DNA of 59,234 nucleotides, taken from the NCBI GenBank assembly GCA_016196035.1, contig JACPYM010000076.1, positions 1-59,234 of the forward strand, given 5' to 3'. The translations under genes were made by a program, and so were the position numbers. Numbering within the stretch: the first letter of the stretch is position 1; each line of letters opens with the position of its first letter. The notes below the pieces were generated by a model. That model searched no databases, was not told the DNA's origin, and saw nothing but the letters and a program-made list of their open reading frames with translations. This document shows positions 44,253 through 53,478 of this stretch, in pieces. The stretch comes from Acidobacteriota bacterium. GTDB lineage: Bacteria > Acidobacteriota > Blastocatellia > RBC074.

Positions 44253-46955
44253 ATGAATTCACGACGCAAATTTAAGCAGTTGCTCTTGGTGCTCGGCGTG
44301 CTGCTGTTGCCTGGTGTGAGTGCGCTTGTGCTTGTGGGGACTTCGACAGCCTCGGCTGTACTGCAGGCTATGCAAAAGCGCGAACAGTCACTCGATAATG
44401 ATCAAGAGGATCGGGAGAAGTACCAACAAGAATTCCAGCGCAAACACACTGATCCATCTGGTCGTGTACGACCGGATCTATGGCAGCAAGGCATCGAGCA
44501 CTTCAAGCGTATGAAGGCCGCTCCCCAAGCAGTACCTGGCGATGGTATTGGCACGCGCTGGACGCAGATTGGACCCGCCGGACTAAAGATCGACGCGGGC
44601 AATCAGAACGTGATGGGAAGTGGTCCCAACTCCGGCGAAGTGGTTGACATCGCGATTGACCCGCGCGGCTCGACCGACCAAGTAATCTATATTGCGACTA
44701 ATGATGGTGGTATCTGGAAGTCTACGAATGGCGGCGCGAGTTGGAACCCCAAAACGGACTTCCAGACCTCGCTTTCTATGGGTGCAGTAGCGCTTGACCC
44801 CAGCAACCCGTCCATTGTCTACGCGGGAACGGGAGACATCTTTGAAGGCTCCGGGCGATATGGAGCCTCCGTCAATATCAAGGCTGTCGGCCTCTACAAA
44901 TCGCTCGATGCGGGAGAGACGTGGTCGGCCCCCCTCAATCCCCTAATCAATCCCCCCAATCCCCGCGGTATATTCACAGGGGTGGGAATCAACCGCATCG
45001 TGGTGCCTGCTTCCAATGTGGTGCTGGTGGCGACGGGCAATGGGCTTTTTTGCTCCGTAGATGGTGGGCAAAACTTCGGCATTGCGCCATTCTTCAACAA
45101 CAATCAGCCTGTCCTTGGAGCAAACGGCGTGTTCATCTCAGACCTCAAGCTGGACACCGCCTCCGCCTCGACTGTTTATGCGGCGGTATCAGGTCAAGGG
45201 ATTTTCAAATCTACGGATGGCGGCAGGACGTTCCCAAGCATAAATAATCTATTTATGTCTGGGAACTCTCCCAAGCCTAACACGCCAACGAACTACCAGA
45301 GGATCGCTATCTCACAGTCCACTATGGTTGGCGGGGCAGTGAACAACCAAACGATCTACGCGAGCGTTGAGAACAATGATTCGAAGTTCAACGGTCTCTA
45401 TAAAACGACTGACCTAGGCGGAACTTGGTCGCAAATTCAGCCTTACAATGTGTTCAGTTGCGGCAGTAATAATTGTGCCTACGACTTGACGGTCGGTGTT
45501 GACCCCCAAGACGCGATGCGTGTCTATCTCGGGTTTGTGAACATGTCCCGCTCCACCGATGGAGGTGCCAACTTTACGCCGATCGGCGGCAACGATATAC
45601 ACGATGATCATCACGCGCTCGTGTTTAGCCCGAGTTCGCATTGGGCGGGCCCCGCGCCAACCATGCTGTACGTCGGGACGGACGGCGGCATTGCCAAAAG
45701 TCAAAATGGAAATGATGGGAACTGGATGAATATCAATGACGGAATCGCGACCATTCTTTTCCTCAACATGGATATTGGTCGCGGGAGTGCCGCCAATAAC
45801 GGATTCACCTACGGAGCAGCACAGGACATGGGAGTATCCGAGCACAACCCGTTGATACACACCGGCACCGAGTGGCACCTCAATACAGGTGGTGACGGTT
45901 TTGCTGTGGCGGTTGACCCTTTCGATGCGAAGAAGGCTTACGGTCGCTATAACAGCACAACCGTGATGACAACCAATGGGGGTACCAATTGGGCTCCTAT
46001 ACAAGCTTTAACTGGCCCGCCGAATGGGACATTCGAACTCATTGTGGATCCAAACAACGGCGCAACTCTATTAACAAGTGGCGGCACTCCAAGCAATCCA
46101 AACAACAACAATCAACTGTGGCGTAGCACGGACTCGGGCGCAAACTTCACCCGCATTCGCGCATTTCCAGCGAACGTCGTCCCATACGCTATCGCGACGG
46201 TGAAGAGCGACTCCAATACCCTGTGGGTGGGGCTGGCCGACGGTACAGTACAAAGCACATCCAATGCTCTAGCCCCGACCCCGACCTGGACAGCACATAC
46301 CGTGACCGGTGCGCCAATTACTAGTCTTGGCCCGGTTAGTGTCGGTGCGCTCACCATTGACCCCACCAATACTTCCCAAGTCGTCGTAGTCTATCCCGGC
46401 TTCAGTAATATCAACCCGACCAATCGCACCAAGCACGCCTTTATGACAACTAATGGCGGGAGCACGTGGAATGACATCAGCGGAACAGACGGCGGCAACC
46501 AATTAACTAATTTGCCTGACCTGCCGTTAAGTTCCGTGGTGATTTATCCCGGCACATCACCTCACACCATCATTGTGGCGAGTGATGCCGGGGTATTGCG
46601 CACGGCGGACCTTGGCGCAACATGGCAGGTCCTCGGCACGGGCCTTCCTATCGTGGTCTGTACCACGCTGGCACTTGACTCCACCGCTGGCTCAATGCTG
46701 CTACGCATTGGCACATACGGTCGCAGTGCCTTTGAGTTGACCATCAACGCGATCTATGTGGACTTGGCGAATACGACTGGAAATGAAGACGGCTCGCCTG
46801 CTCATCCTTATCGCACTGTTGCGGGGGGGTATGCGGCGGCCGTAGCGGGCGACACGATCATCATTCGCGCTGGCAATTATCCTGAGATTATTTCGTTTAA
46901 CAAAGCCGTCACTGTCAGGAGTGAAGGCGGCACAGTAAATATCGGCAAGCCTTAG
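44253..46955 (+). CDS. Secreted BNR/VPS10-like beta-propeller protein
   Basis: A 900-residue exported protein with a signal peptide (QLLLVLGVLLLPGVSALVLV). The main body is a sortilin/BNR propeller with Asp-box motifs (GGIWKSTNGGASWNPKTD; GLYKSLDAGETWSAP; GIFKSTDGGRTFPS; GLYKTTDLGGTWSQIQ; TTNGGSTWNDIS), as in sialidase-like or VPS10 proteins. The last ~60 residues (GSPAHPYRTVAGGYAAA, AGNYPEIISFNKAVTVRSEG) begin a DUF1565-type beta-helix that stops early. The catalytic residues of sialidases were not seen. AAGGGGAAGG precedes the ATG. It is sandwiched between the two fibre paralogues with short gaps. Confidence 0.78.
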   Translation: MNSRRKFKQLLLVLGVLLLPGVSALVLVGTSTASAVLQAMQKREQSLDNDQEDREKYQQEFQRKHTDPSGRVRPDLWQQGIEHFKRMKAAPQAVPGDGIGTRWTQIGPAGLKIDAGNQNVMGSGPNSGEVVDIAIDPRGSTDQVIYIATNDGGIWKSTNGGASWNPKTDFQTSLSMGAVALDPSNPSIVYAGTGDIFEGSGRYGASVNIKAVGLYKSLDAGETWSAPLNPLINPPNPRGIFTGVGINRIVVPASNVVLVATGNGLFCSVDGGQNFGIAPFFNNNQPVLGANGVFISDLKLDTASASTVYAAVSGQGIFKSTDGGRTFPSINNLFMSGNSPKPNTPTNYQRIAISQSTMVGGAVNNQTIYASVENNDSKFNGLYKTTDLGGTWSQIQPYNVFSCGSNNCAYDLTVGVDPQDAMRVYLGFVNMSRSTDGGANFTPIGGNDIHDDHHALVFSPSSHWAGPAPTMLYVGTDGGIAKSQNGNDGNWMNINDGIATILFLNMDIGRGSAANNGFTYGAAQDMGVSEHNPLIHTGTEWHLNTGGDGFAVAVDPFDAKKAYGRYNSTTVMTTNGGTNWAPIQALTGPPNGTFELIVDPNNGATLLTSGGTPSNPNNNNQLWRSTDSGANFTRIRAFPANVVPYAIATVKSDSNTLWVGLADGTVQSTSNALAPTPTWTAHTVTGAPITSLGPVSVGALTIDPTNTSQVVVVYPGFSNINPTNRTKHAFMTTNGGSTWNDISGTDGGNQLTNLPDLPLSSVVIYPGTSPHTIIVASDAGVLRTADLGATWQVLGTGLPIVVCTTLALDSTAGSMLLRIGTYGRSAFELTINAIYVDLANTTGNEDGSPAHPYRTVAGGYAAAVAGDTIIIRAGNYPEIISFNKAVTVRSEGGTVNIGKP

Positions 46956-47059
46956 CTCGGCTTTTCGCCTACGTGCGGCATTGGGCCACGGAAAGATGAT
47001 GACTCAGACCGCCGACTGAAGCGCCAAGCGCGGCAAGGTACTGAGTCAGGAGACTGATT

Positions 47060-50000
47060 ATGTTGAGAAGCGCATTACCCAAACACAGCCACACTAAACC
47101 CAGCTCACGCCTCTGGACGCTGCTGCTTACGCTCGCGCTGCTGGCTGCCTCTGCCTTGGCGCAAAGCACTGCCTTCACTTATCAAGGCCGGCTGACCGAT
47201 GGCGGCGGCCCGGCTACGGGCACGTATGACCTGCAATTCAAACTCTACAATGCGCTCTCCGGCGGCGCGCAAATCAACTCGACCGTCACACTCGAAGATG
47301 TCGCGGTGAGCACTGGCATCTTCAGCGTGACGCTCGATTTCGGCGCGGCGGCCTTTCCCGGCGCGAATCGCTGGCTGGAAATCGGTGTGCGTCCAGGGGT
47401 GAGCACTGGCGCATTCACGATACTCACACCATGCCAATCCATTACCTCGACACCCTATGCCATGCAGAGTTTGAATGCGGCGAGCGCGAGCAATGCGACC
47501 ACAGCCGTCAATTTCAGCGGGAGTTTGGCGGGCGAGGTGATGGGAACGCAAAGCGCGACGGTCATCGCCAACAACGCGGTGACAACGCCCAAGTTGGCTG
47601 ATGGCAGCGTGACCAACCCGAAGCTAGCCGATGGCAGCGTCAGTAACGCGAAGATTGTGGATGTTGCGGGAAGCAAAATCACTGGTGTGCTCACCACGGC
47701 CACGATGCCCGGTGCGAATGTCACGGGCGCAGTCGCCAATGCCACCAATGCCGTCAATGCGACGACCGCTACGACCGCTACGACCGCGATAAATGCCACC
47801 AACGCTACCAACGCTACGACCGCCGTCAACTTCAGCGGTGCGCTGGCCGGGGATGTGACGGGCACGCAGGGCGCAACGACTGTCGGCAAGCTGCGAGGGC
47901 AAACAGTGGCCAGCACGGCTCCGCTCGGCGGGCAGGTGCTCAAATTCAACAGCACGACCAACCAATGGGAGCCGGATACCGACAACGTTTCTGGCGGGGG
48001 CGGGGGCGGCACGATCACGGGGGTCACGCCGGGCACGGGCTTGAGCGGGGGCGGGGCGAGCGGCAACGTCACCCTGAACATTGCGAGCGGCGGCGTCGGT
48101 ACGGCGCAATTGGCTGACAATGGCATCACTGATGCGAAGATCGTTGCGGTGAGCGGTGGCAAGATCACCGGCGCGGTAGCCAATGCCACGAACGCCGTCA
48201 ATAGCGCGAATGCAACCAACGCCACGAATGCAACCAACGCGACGAACGCCACCACAGCCCAGAACTTCAGCGGCGCACTGGCTGGGGATGTGACCGGCAA
48301 TCAAGGCACGACCACGGTGGCGAAGCTGCGGAATCTGCCGTTGCCAACGCCGGTGCTGGCCGATAACGGCAAGGTCTTGCGCTACAAGAATGACGGCGTC
48401 AACCCAGCGAGTTTTGAATTGGTGGCGGATGCCAATTCTGGTGGCACGCTCACCGGCGTGACCGCTGGCACGGGCTTGAGCGGTGGCGGCACGAGCGGGA
48501 CCGTGACGGTCGGCCTCACACCCGGCGGCGTCAGCGTTACCGAGCTAGCCACAAATGCAGTGACGACCGCCAAACTGGCCGATGGCAGCGTGACCGATGC
48601 CAAGATTGCCACCGTCGCGGGCAGCAAAATTACCGGCACGATTCCGGTGGCGGCCGTGCCCGCGAGCAGTACGAATTACATTCAGAACACGACCACATCG
48701 CAGGCCCTTAGCGATTTCAACATCAGCGGCAATGGCACTGCAGGCGGGACGCTCTCGGCTACCAGTGTCATCGGCTCTAGCCCACTTGGCAAAGGAGTCT
48801 ATGGCAAGAGCGGCGGTGCGAGCCCGACGACCGCCGGGATCTTTGGTGAGAACACCGCCAGTGGCGGCACTGGCGTCGTGGGCAACGCGTTGAACACGAA
48901 CAGCGCGGGCGTGGCTGGAGTCGCCGACCCAAGTGGAGGCACGGGCGTGTACGGAAGAGGAGCGGTAAACGGCGTCTCCGGCAATAGCACCAGCGGGCGC
49001 GGCGTCTATGGTGGAACCTCATCGGGGTCTTCGACGCAAGCGGGAGTATGGGGAGAGAACAGTGCCAGTAACGGCACGGGAGTCGTGGGCAACGCGTTGA
49101 ATACGAACAGCGCGGGCGTGGCTGGAATCGCCGACCCAAGTGGGGGCACAGGCGTCTATGGGAGAGGGGCAGCAACGGGTGTCTCCGGCAACAGCACCAC
49201 CGGCCGCGGAGTTTATGGTGGGTCTGCAACCGGAAGCCCGACCATCGCCGGGGTCTGGGGAGAAAACTCAGCCTTTGCTGGTACGGGTGTCGTGGGAAAT
49301 GCTTCGAATACGAATGGTGCGGGCGTGGCTGGAATCGCTGACCCAAGTGGAGGCACGGGCGTGTATGGGAGAGGAGCGGCAACCGGTGTCTCCGGCAACA
49401 GCACGAACGGTAACGGCGTATACGGCGCCAGCAGCAGCGGCTACGGAGTTTTTGGGCAAAGCACCAACAATCATGGCATTTATGGCACTACAAACGCCGG
49501 TAACAGTTCTGGTGTGTATGGTCAAAATTATTCCGGCGGCGTTGCATACGGAGTAACTGGCGTTGGCGAAAGGGGCGTGCATGGCGTTGCAACGCTATAT
49601 TATGCCGGTTATTTCGACGGGACCGTAATTGTGACAACCGAGCTATATGTGTATGGCACAAAGAATTTCAAAATTGATCACCCGCTCGACCCGGCCAATA
49701 AATACCTGGTCCACGCGGCTATCGAGTCGTCGGATGTGAAGAACCTATACGACGGCACCATCACCACCGATTCCAACGGCACCGCGACTGTCACCTTGCC
49801 GAGCTACTTTGAAGCGCTGAATCGCGACTTCCGTTACCAGTTGACCGTACTCGGCCAGTTCGCGCAGGCCATCGTCGCCAGTGAGATTGCGCATAACCAA
49901 TTCACTATCAAGACAGACAAGCCGGGTGTGAAGGTTTCGTGGCAAGTCACCGGCATCCGGCAGGATGCGTATATGAAGGCCCACCCAATGGTCGTCGAGC

Positions 50001-50188
50001 AAGACAAGCCGGAGAAAGAGCGGGGCACCTATCAGCATCCCGAACTCTTTGGTCAGCCCGAAGAAAAAGGACTTTCATGGGCGGACGATCCCGTGCTGAT
50101 GAAGCGATTGAAGGAAGAGCGCGAAGGCCGACAGCGGGAACAAACCAACAAAGCCGCTGCGCCAGCCGCGCGGCCCAATAACCAGTAA
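47060..50188 (+). CDS. Secreted tail-fibre-like repeat protein (paralogue 2)
   Basis: A 1042-residue relative of the 41195 protein. It shares the signal peptide layout (LLLTLALLAASALAQS), the N-terminal beta domain (TAFTYQGRLTDGGGPATGTY) and the Asn/Ala/Thr repeats. It has a different C-terminus: a ~180-residue beta region (FKIDHPLDPANKYLVHAAIE, RDFRYQLTVLGQFAQAIVAS) ending in a charged, Pro/Ala-rich tail. Inside are three 207-bp near-identical units (from 48845). A purine-rich GTCAGGAG precedes the ATG at 47060. Surface-exposed filament or adhesin is inferred. Confidence 0.75.
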   Translation: MLRSALPKHSHTKPSSRLWTLLLTLALLAASALAQSTAFTYQGRLTDGGGPATGTYDLQFKLYNALSGGAQINSTVTLEDVAVSTGIFSVTLDFGAAAFPGANRWLEIGVRPGVSTGAFTILTPCQSITSTPYAMQSLNAASASNATTAVNFSGSLAGEVMGTQSATVIANNAVTTPKLADGSVTNPKLADGSVSNAKIVDVAGSKITGVLTTATMPGANVTGAVANATNAVNATTATTATTAINATNATNATTAVNFSGALAGDVTGTQGATTVGKLRGQTVASTAPLGGQVLKFNSTTNQWEPDTDNVSGGGGGGTITGVTPGTGLSGGGASGNVTLNIASGGVGTAQLADNGITDAKIVAVSGGKITGAVANATNAVNSANATNATNATNATNATTAQNFSGALAGDVTGNQGTTTVAKLRNLPLPTPVLADNGKVLRYKNDGVNPASFELVADANSGGTLTGVTAGTGLSGGGTSGTVTVGLTPGGVSVTELATNAVTTAKLADGSVTDAKIATVAGSKITGTIPVAAVPASSTNYIQNTTTSQALSDFNISGNGTAGGTLSATSVIGSSPLGKGVYGKSGGASPTTAGIFGENTASGGTGVVGNALNTNSAGVAGVADPSGGTGVYGRGAVNGVSGNSTSGRGVYGGTSSGSSTQAGVWGENSASNGTGVVGNALNTNSAGVAGIADPSGGTGVYGRGAATGVSGNSTTGRGVYGGSATGSPTIAGVWGENSAFAGTGVVGNASNTNGAGVAGIADPSGGTGVYGRGAATGVSGNSTNGNGVYGASSSGYGVFGQSTNNHGIYGTTNAGNSSGVYGQNYSGGVAYGVTGVGERGVHGVATLYYAGYFDGTVIVTTELYVYGTKNFKIDHPLDPANKYLVHAAIESSDVKNLYDGTITTDSNGTATVTLPSYFEALNRDFRYQLTVLGQFAQAIVASEIAHNQFTIKTDKPGVKVSWQVTGIRQDAYMKAHPMVVEQDKPEKERGTYQHPELFGQPEEKGLSWADDPVLMKRLKEEREGRQREQTNKAAAPAARPNNQ
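48845..49465 (+). repeat. Three 207-bp tandem repeats within the fibre gene
   Basis: Units begin at 48845, 49052 and 49259 and encode 69 residues each. Each opens G-E-N-(T/S)-A and has GTGVVGNALNTNSAGVAG (third: GTGVVGNASNTNGAGVAG), DPSGGTGVYGRGA and VSGNST. High DNA identity implies recent duplication or homogenisation. Confidence 0.9.
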
Positions 50189-50233
50189 GCTGCTGCGCAG
50201 GCGATCAAAAATCCTGCTGGCGAATTCGCCGAG

Positions 50234-50325
50234 TGTCCGACAAGCTGCCAGCTTGTCGTGGTCTCGACTACGGAATCAATGGGTTTGACGGCCAAACCTG
50301 CGACAAGCTGGCAGCTTGTCGGACA
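50234..50325. repeat. Palindromic element, family B copy 2
   Basis: Perfect 25-bp inverted arms (50234-50258, 50301-50325) each contain the CGACAAGCTG/CAGCTTGTCG palindrome seen in copy 1 at 28492-28583. The total length (92 bp) is identical, and only the spacer differs. It lies between the fibre gene stop and the membrane-protein gene. Confidence 0.92.
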
Positions 50326-50369
50326 GCTTCCGCCCAACCGACAAAGTTGGGCGGTGGAGGTAGCCTCGT

Positions 50370-50888
50370 ATGACAACGCAGCAGATTCTCTTAATGGATT
50401 GCCTGTATCTGGCCTTGCTAGGCGCAGTCATCTACTTCACGCGTGCGACGGCGTGGCGCATCGTGGGGGCACTGGCCGGCGGAGCGGCGGCGGGGTTGCT
50501 GGCGCTGGGTGCGATTGTGTTCGGCGAGGCGCAAGGTTGGTGGCGGGTGCCGTCCGGCTCGGTGCCGTACTTCCGGCTGCAGTTGTACCTTGGGCTTGCC
50601 ATCTCGATGACCCCAACCTACCTGATCATCTGGCGGGTGGTCCGACGGTTCGGGTGGCGCGGGCTGGCAGTGTTTCTGGGCGCGGTGGCAGTCATCGGCC
50701 CGCCGCGTGATTACCTGATCGTGGCGGCGTTCCCGGAGTGGATGGTCTTCGCACCGGGCGTCGCACCCGTACTGGCCGACGCCGCGACGTATGTCGGCAT
50801 AGTCGCCCTGGGGTACGCCGTGATGCGCCTGGTCGCAGGCCCCGCCCAGAGTGATCGGCTGGCGCGCCGGTCGCGGGACGCCGCCTGA
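50370..50888 (+). CDS. Hypothetical membrane protein
   Basis: A 172-residue integral membrane protein with about five hydrophobic segments (LYLALLGAVIYFTRATAWRI; IVGALAGGAAAGLLALGAI; LYLGLAISMTPTYLIIWRVV; GLAVFLGAVAVIG; ADAATYVGIVALGYAVM). It has a basic C-terminus. No family was recognised. GGAGG precedes the ATG. It sits between the fibre gene and the Ig/FG-GAP gene, which begins 44 bp later. Confidence 0.7.
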   Translation: MTTQQILLMDCLYLALLGAVIYFTRATAWRIVGALAGGAAAGLLALGAIVFGEAQGWWRVPSGSVPYFRLQLYLGLAISMTPTYLIIWRVVRRFGWRGLAVFLGAVAVIGPPRDYLIVAAFPEWMVFAPGVAPVLADAATYVGIVALGYAVMRLVAGPAQSDRLARRSRDAA

Positions 50889-50932
50889 TCCGCAGGCGAT
50901 CAATCATCGCACTTGATCCAAAGGACAAAGTT

Positions 50933-53347
50933 ATGAAGCTCCCAACCAGACGTTATCGAATCGCCCTGCTCTGCGCGCTGCTGGCGCTGTCCGGCTTGAC
51001 CATTTACGCGCACCGGATGCTGGAGAGCACGCGTCGTGCGGCCAGCCTGTCCGCAGCGCTCGGCCAGCACGTGGGCGTCAATACAGCCAGAAAACCAACT
51101 AAGGCTGCTGAACTGGCAGCCAGCCAGCCCATTGAAACGGCGTTTGAGCCGGTGCAATCCGGCGGCAGTTACAACCTGACGCAAGCCGTCCTGCCAGGCG
51201 GCGGCGGCACGAGCACGGGCGGCAGCAATGAATTAACCGGCACTGCCGGCCAGAGCACGTTGGGCGCGTCGAGCGCCGGCAGTTACTCAATCTCTGGCGG
51301 CTTCTGGGGCGGAACCGCGAGCGGCGGGTGCACGACCATCACCATCTCACCGGCGACATTGCCCGGCGGCACAGTTGGCACGAGCTACAACCAAACACTG
51401 CTGGCCAGCGGCGGTGGCGCGCCTTACACCTTCACGCTCACGGCGGGCGCGTTGCCCGGCGGTTTGAGTTTAAGCAGCGCTGGGGTCTTGAGCGGTTTGC
51501 CCAATGCAGGCGGCACCTTCAACTTCACAATCACGGCCACCGATGCCGGCAGTTGCACGGGCACGCAAGCCTACGCGCTCACGATCAACACGCTACCAAC
51601 CATCAGCACGGTTGCAACAACCCGGCAGCAAGGCAGCGCGCTTTCCAATTCCAGCATCGCCAATGTCAACGATGCCGATCAAACGGCCAGCACGCTCGCC
51701 GTCACGGTCAACGGCGGCACAACCGCGACCGTCAACGGCGTGGCGGTGTCGGGCCTCAGCATCAACGCGGCAGGTGTTGTCAGCGCCAACGTGAGCGCCG
51801 CTTGCACAGCGACCAACGCCAACTTCACGCTGACCGTCACCGACAATGCGGCAGCTTCGGTCAACGCAACTCTCAATATCACCGTCACGGCCAACAGCGC
51901 ACCGTCGCTGAGCTATGGCAATCAAGCAGTCAGTGCGGGCGGGGCGCTCAACGTTTCCCCTGCAAGCGCCATTGACAACGGCAGCATCACCGGCTTCGCG
52001 CTGGTCAGTGTGACGCCTGCGCTAATCACTGCGCCAACTGTGACCGGAGCGGGCGTCGTCGTTATCACCAACGCCGCGCCAGCGACCATTCACACGCTCA
52101 TCATTCGTGCGACGGACAATTGCGGCGCGACGACCGATGCTTCGTTTACGCTCAATGTGGGCTGTCCCACGATTACGGTCAATCCGGCCAGTTTGCCCGG
52201 CGGCACGACCGGCGCGGTTTATCCAAATCAGACGTTTATGGCCAGCGGCGGCGTGGCACCGTACAGTTTCAGCGTCAGTATGGGGGCCTTGCCGAACGGC
52301 TTGACGCTCTCTGGCGCAGGCGTCTTGGCAGGCACGCCGACCACAGCGGGCCTCTTCAACTTCACGATCACAGCCACTGATGCCAACATTTGCCTGAGCG
52401 CCCACACATATCCGCTGACGATCAATCAAGCGGTACTGGCTAAAGCCAAAAAAGCCGATTTCGACGGCGACGGTAAAACCGATCTGAGCATTTTCAGTCC
52501 CAGCGCCGCGCCGCCGCTGACGAATTGGAGCGTCATCAACAGCAGCAATGGCCTGACCGTCACGCAGCAATGGGGCGCGGGTTATGCGCCTTACTTCGAT
52601 GACATCGTGCCGGGCGATTACGATGGCGATGGCAAAGCCGATCACGCCATCTGGCGCGGCGCGGATTCGATCTGGTACATCCGCAAGAGCAGCGACGGCC
52701 AAGCCATCCTGCAATTCTGGGGCGCGAACTACGCGCCGTATTTCGACATCCCGACGCCCGGCGATTACGACGGCGACGGTAAGACCGACATCGCGGTCTT
52801 CCGGCGCAGTGGCACCTGGTTCGTGCGGCGCAGCAGCGATGGGCAGAACATGATCGTCACGCACGGGCAACAAGACGACATCCCGGTGCCCGCTGATTAC
52901 GATGGCGATGGCAAGACCGACCTGGCTGTTTTCCGACCTGGAGCGATTGCGCCTGCGCCCAATTGGATCATCCTGAACAGTTCGACCAACACCGTGACCA
53001 GCATTCAATGGGGCGCAGGCTATGCGCCGTATTTCGACACGCCGGTGCCGGCGGATTATGACGGCGACGGCAAAGCGGATTTGGCGATCTGGCGCGGGGC
53101 GGATTCGATCTGGTACATCCGCAAGTCCTCGGACGGGCTGCCTATCTTGGATTTGTGGGGGGCGAATTATGCGCCGTACTTTGATATTCCGACGCCGGGC
53201 GATTACGACGGAGACGGCAAGGCGGATATTGCAGTGTGGCGGCGCAGTGGCACGTGGTTCGTCAAACGCAGCAGCAATGGTTCATTTCTGATTCAAAACC
53301 AAGGGCAAAGCGGCGATGTACCTGTGCCCGCCTATGGGGTGAGATGA
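50933..53347 (+). CDS. Secreted Ig-like/FG-GAP repeat protein
   Basis: An 804-residue exported protein with an N-terminal hydrophobic segment (RIALLCALLALSGLTIYAH). The middle has putative-Ig (He_PIG) modules (TLPGGTVGTSYNQTLLASGG; SLPGGTTGAVYPNQTFMASG). The C-terminal ~300 residues are FG-GAP/VCBS calcium-binding propeller blades, each with a D-x-D-G-D-G-K motif (DFDGDGKTDLSIFSP; GDYDGDGKADHAIWRG). The propeller is a direct 438-bp duplication (units at 52475 and 52913, 146 residues each). Surface attachment or protein binding is inferred. The bidirectional terminator at 53389-53440 closes it. Confidence 0.82.
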   Translation: MKLPTRRYRIALLCALLALSGLTIYAHRMLESTRRAASLSAALGQHVGVNTARKPTKAAELAASQPIETAFEPVQSGGSYNLTQAVLPGGGGTSTGGSNELTGTAGQSTLGASSAGSYSISGGFWGGTASGGCTTITISPATLPGGTVGTSYNQTLLASGGGAPYTFTLTAGALPGGLSLSSAGVLSGLPNAGGTFNFTITATDAGSCTGTQAYALTINTLPTISTVATTRQQGSALSNSSIANVNDADQTASTLAVTVNGGTTATVNGVAVSGLSINAAGVVSANVSAACTATNANFTLTVTDNAAASVNATLNITVTANSAPSLSYGNQAVSAGGALNVSPASAIDNGSITGFALVSVTPALITAPTVTGAGVVVITNAAPATIHTLIIRATDNCGATTDASFTLNVGCPTITVNPASLPGGTTGAVYPNQTFMASGGVAPYSFSVSMGALPNGLTLSGAGVLAGTPTTAGLFNFTITATDANICLSAHTYPLTINQAVLAKAKKADFDGDGKTDLSIFSPSAAPPLTNWSVINSSNGLTVTQQWGAGYAPYFDDIVPGDYDGDGKADHAIWRGADSIWYIRKSSDGQAILQFWGANYAPYFDIPTPGDYDGDGKTDIAVFRRSGTWFVRRSSDGQNMIVTHGQQDDIPVPADYDGDGKTDLAVFRPGAIAPAPNWIILNSSTNTVTSIQWGAGYAPYFDTPVPADYDGDGKADLAIWRGADSIWYIRKSSDGLPILDLWGANYAPYFDIPTPGDYDGDGKADIAVWRRSGTWFVKRSSNGSFLIQNQGQSGDVPVPAYGVR
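52475..53347 (+). repeat. 438-bp direct duplication of propeller blades
   Basis: The segment starting at codon 52475 is repeated from 52913 with conserved order of blades (WSVINSS/WIILNSS; WGAGYAPYFD; RGADSIWYIRKSSDG; WGANYAPYFDIPTPGDYDGD; RRSGTWFV). Each unit is 146 codons. Confidence 0.88.
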
Positions 53348-53388
53348 TGTTTGTCTGGCACCATTGACTAAGACTTGGGCCATTCAAT

Positions 53389-53440
53389 CGAAAAGCTGCG
53401 GCCTCTCGCGCCATTGCTAAGTGAGAAGCCGCAGCTTTCG
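53389..53440. terminator. Bidirectional terminator hairpin
   Basis: CGAAAAGCTGCGGC (53389-53402) pairs with GCCGCAGCTTTCG (53428-53440), one bulged A apart, between the convergent stops at 53347 and 53479. The stem is flanked by A/T-rich ends on both sides. Confidence 0.8.
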
Positions 53441-53478
53441 TGCCGACCGACAGTTCTTTACTTTGGTTTGCCGCCACC

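Noticed and set aside
41195-50188. Prophage or contractile injection system
   Set aside because: Fibre-like repeats only; no sheath, tube, baseplate, capsid or integrase gene nearby.
52022-53008. Minus-strand open frame of 328 codons
   Set aside because: Antisense to the Ig/FG-GAP gene; its repeats only mirror the sense blades.
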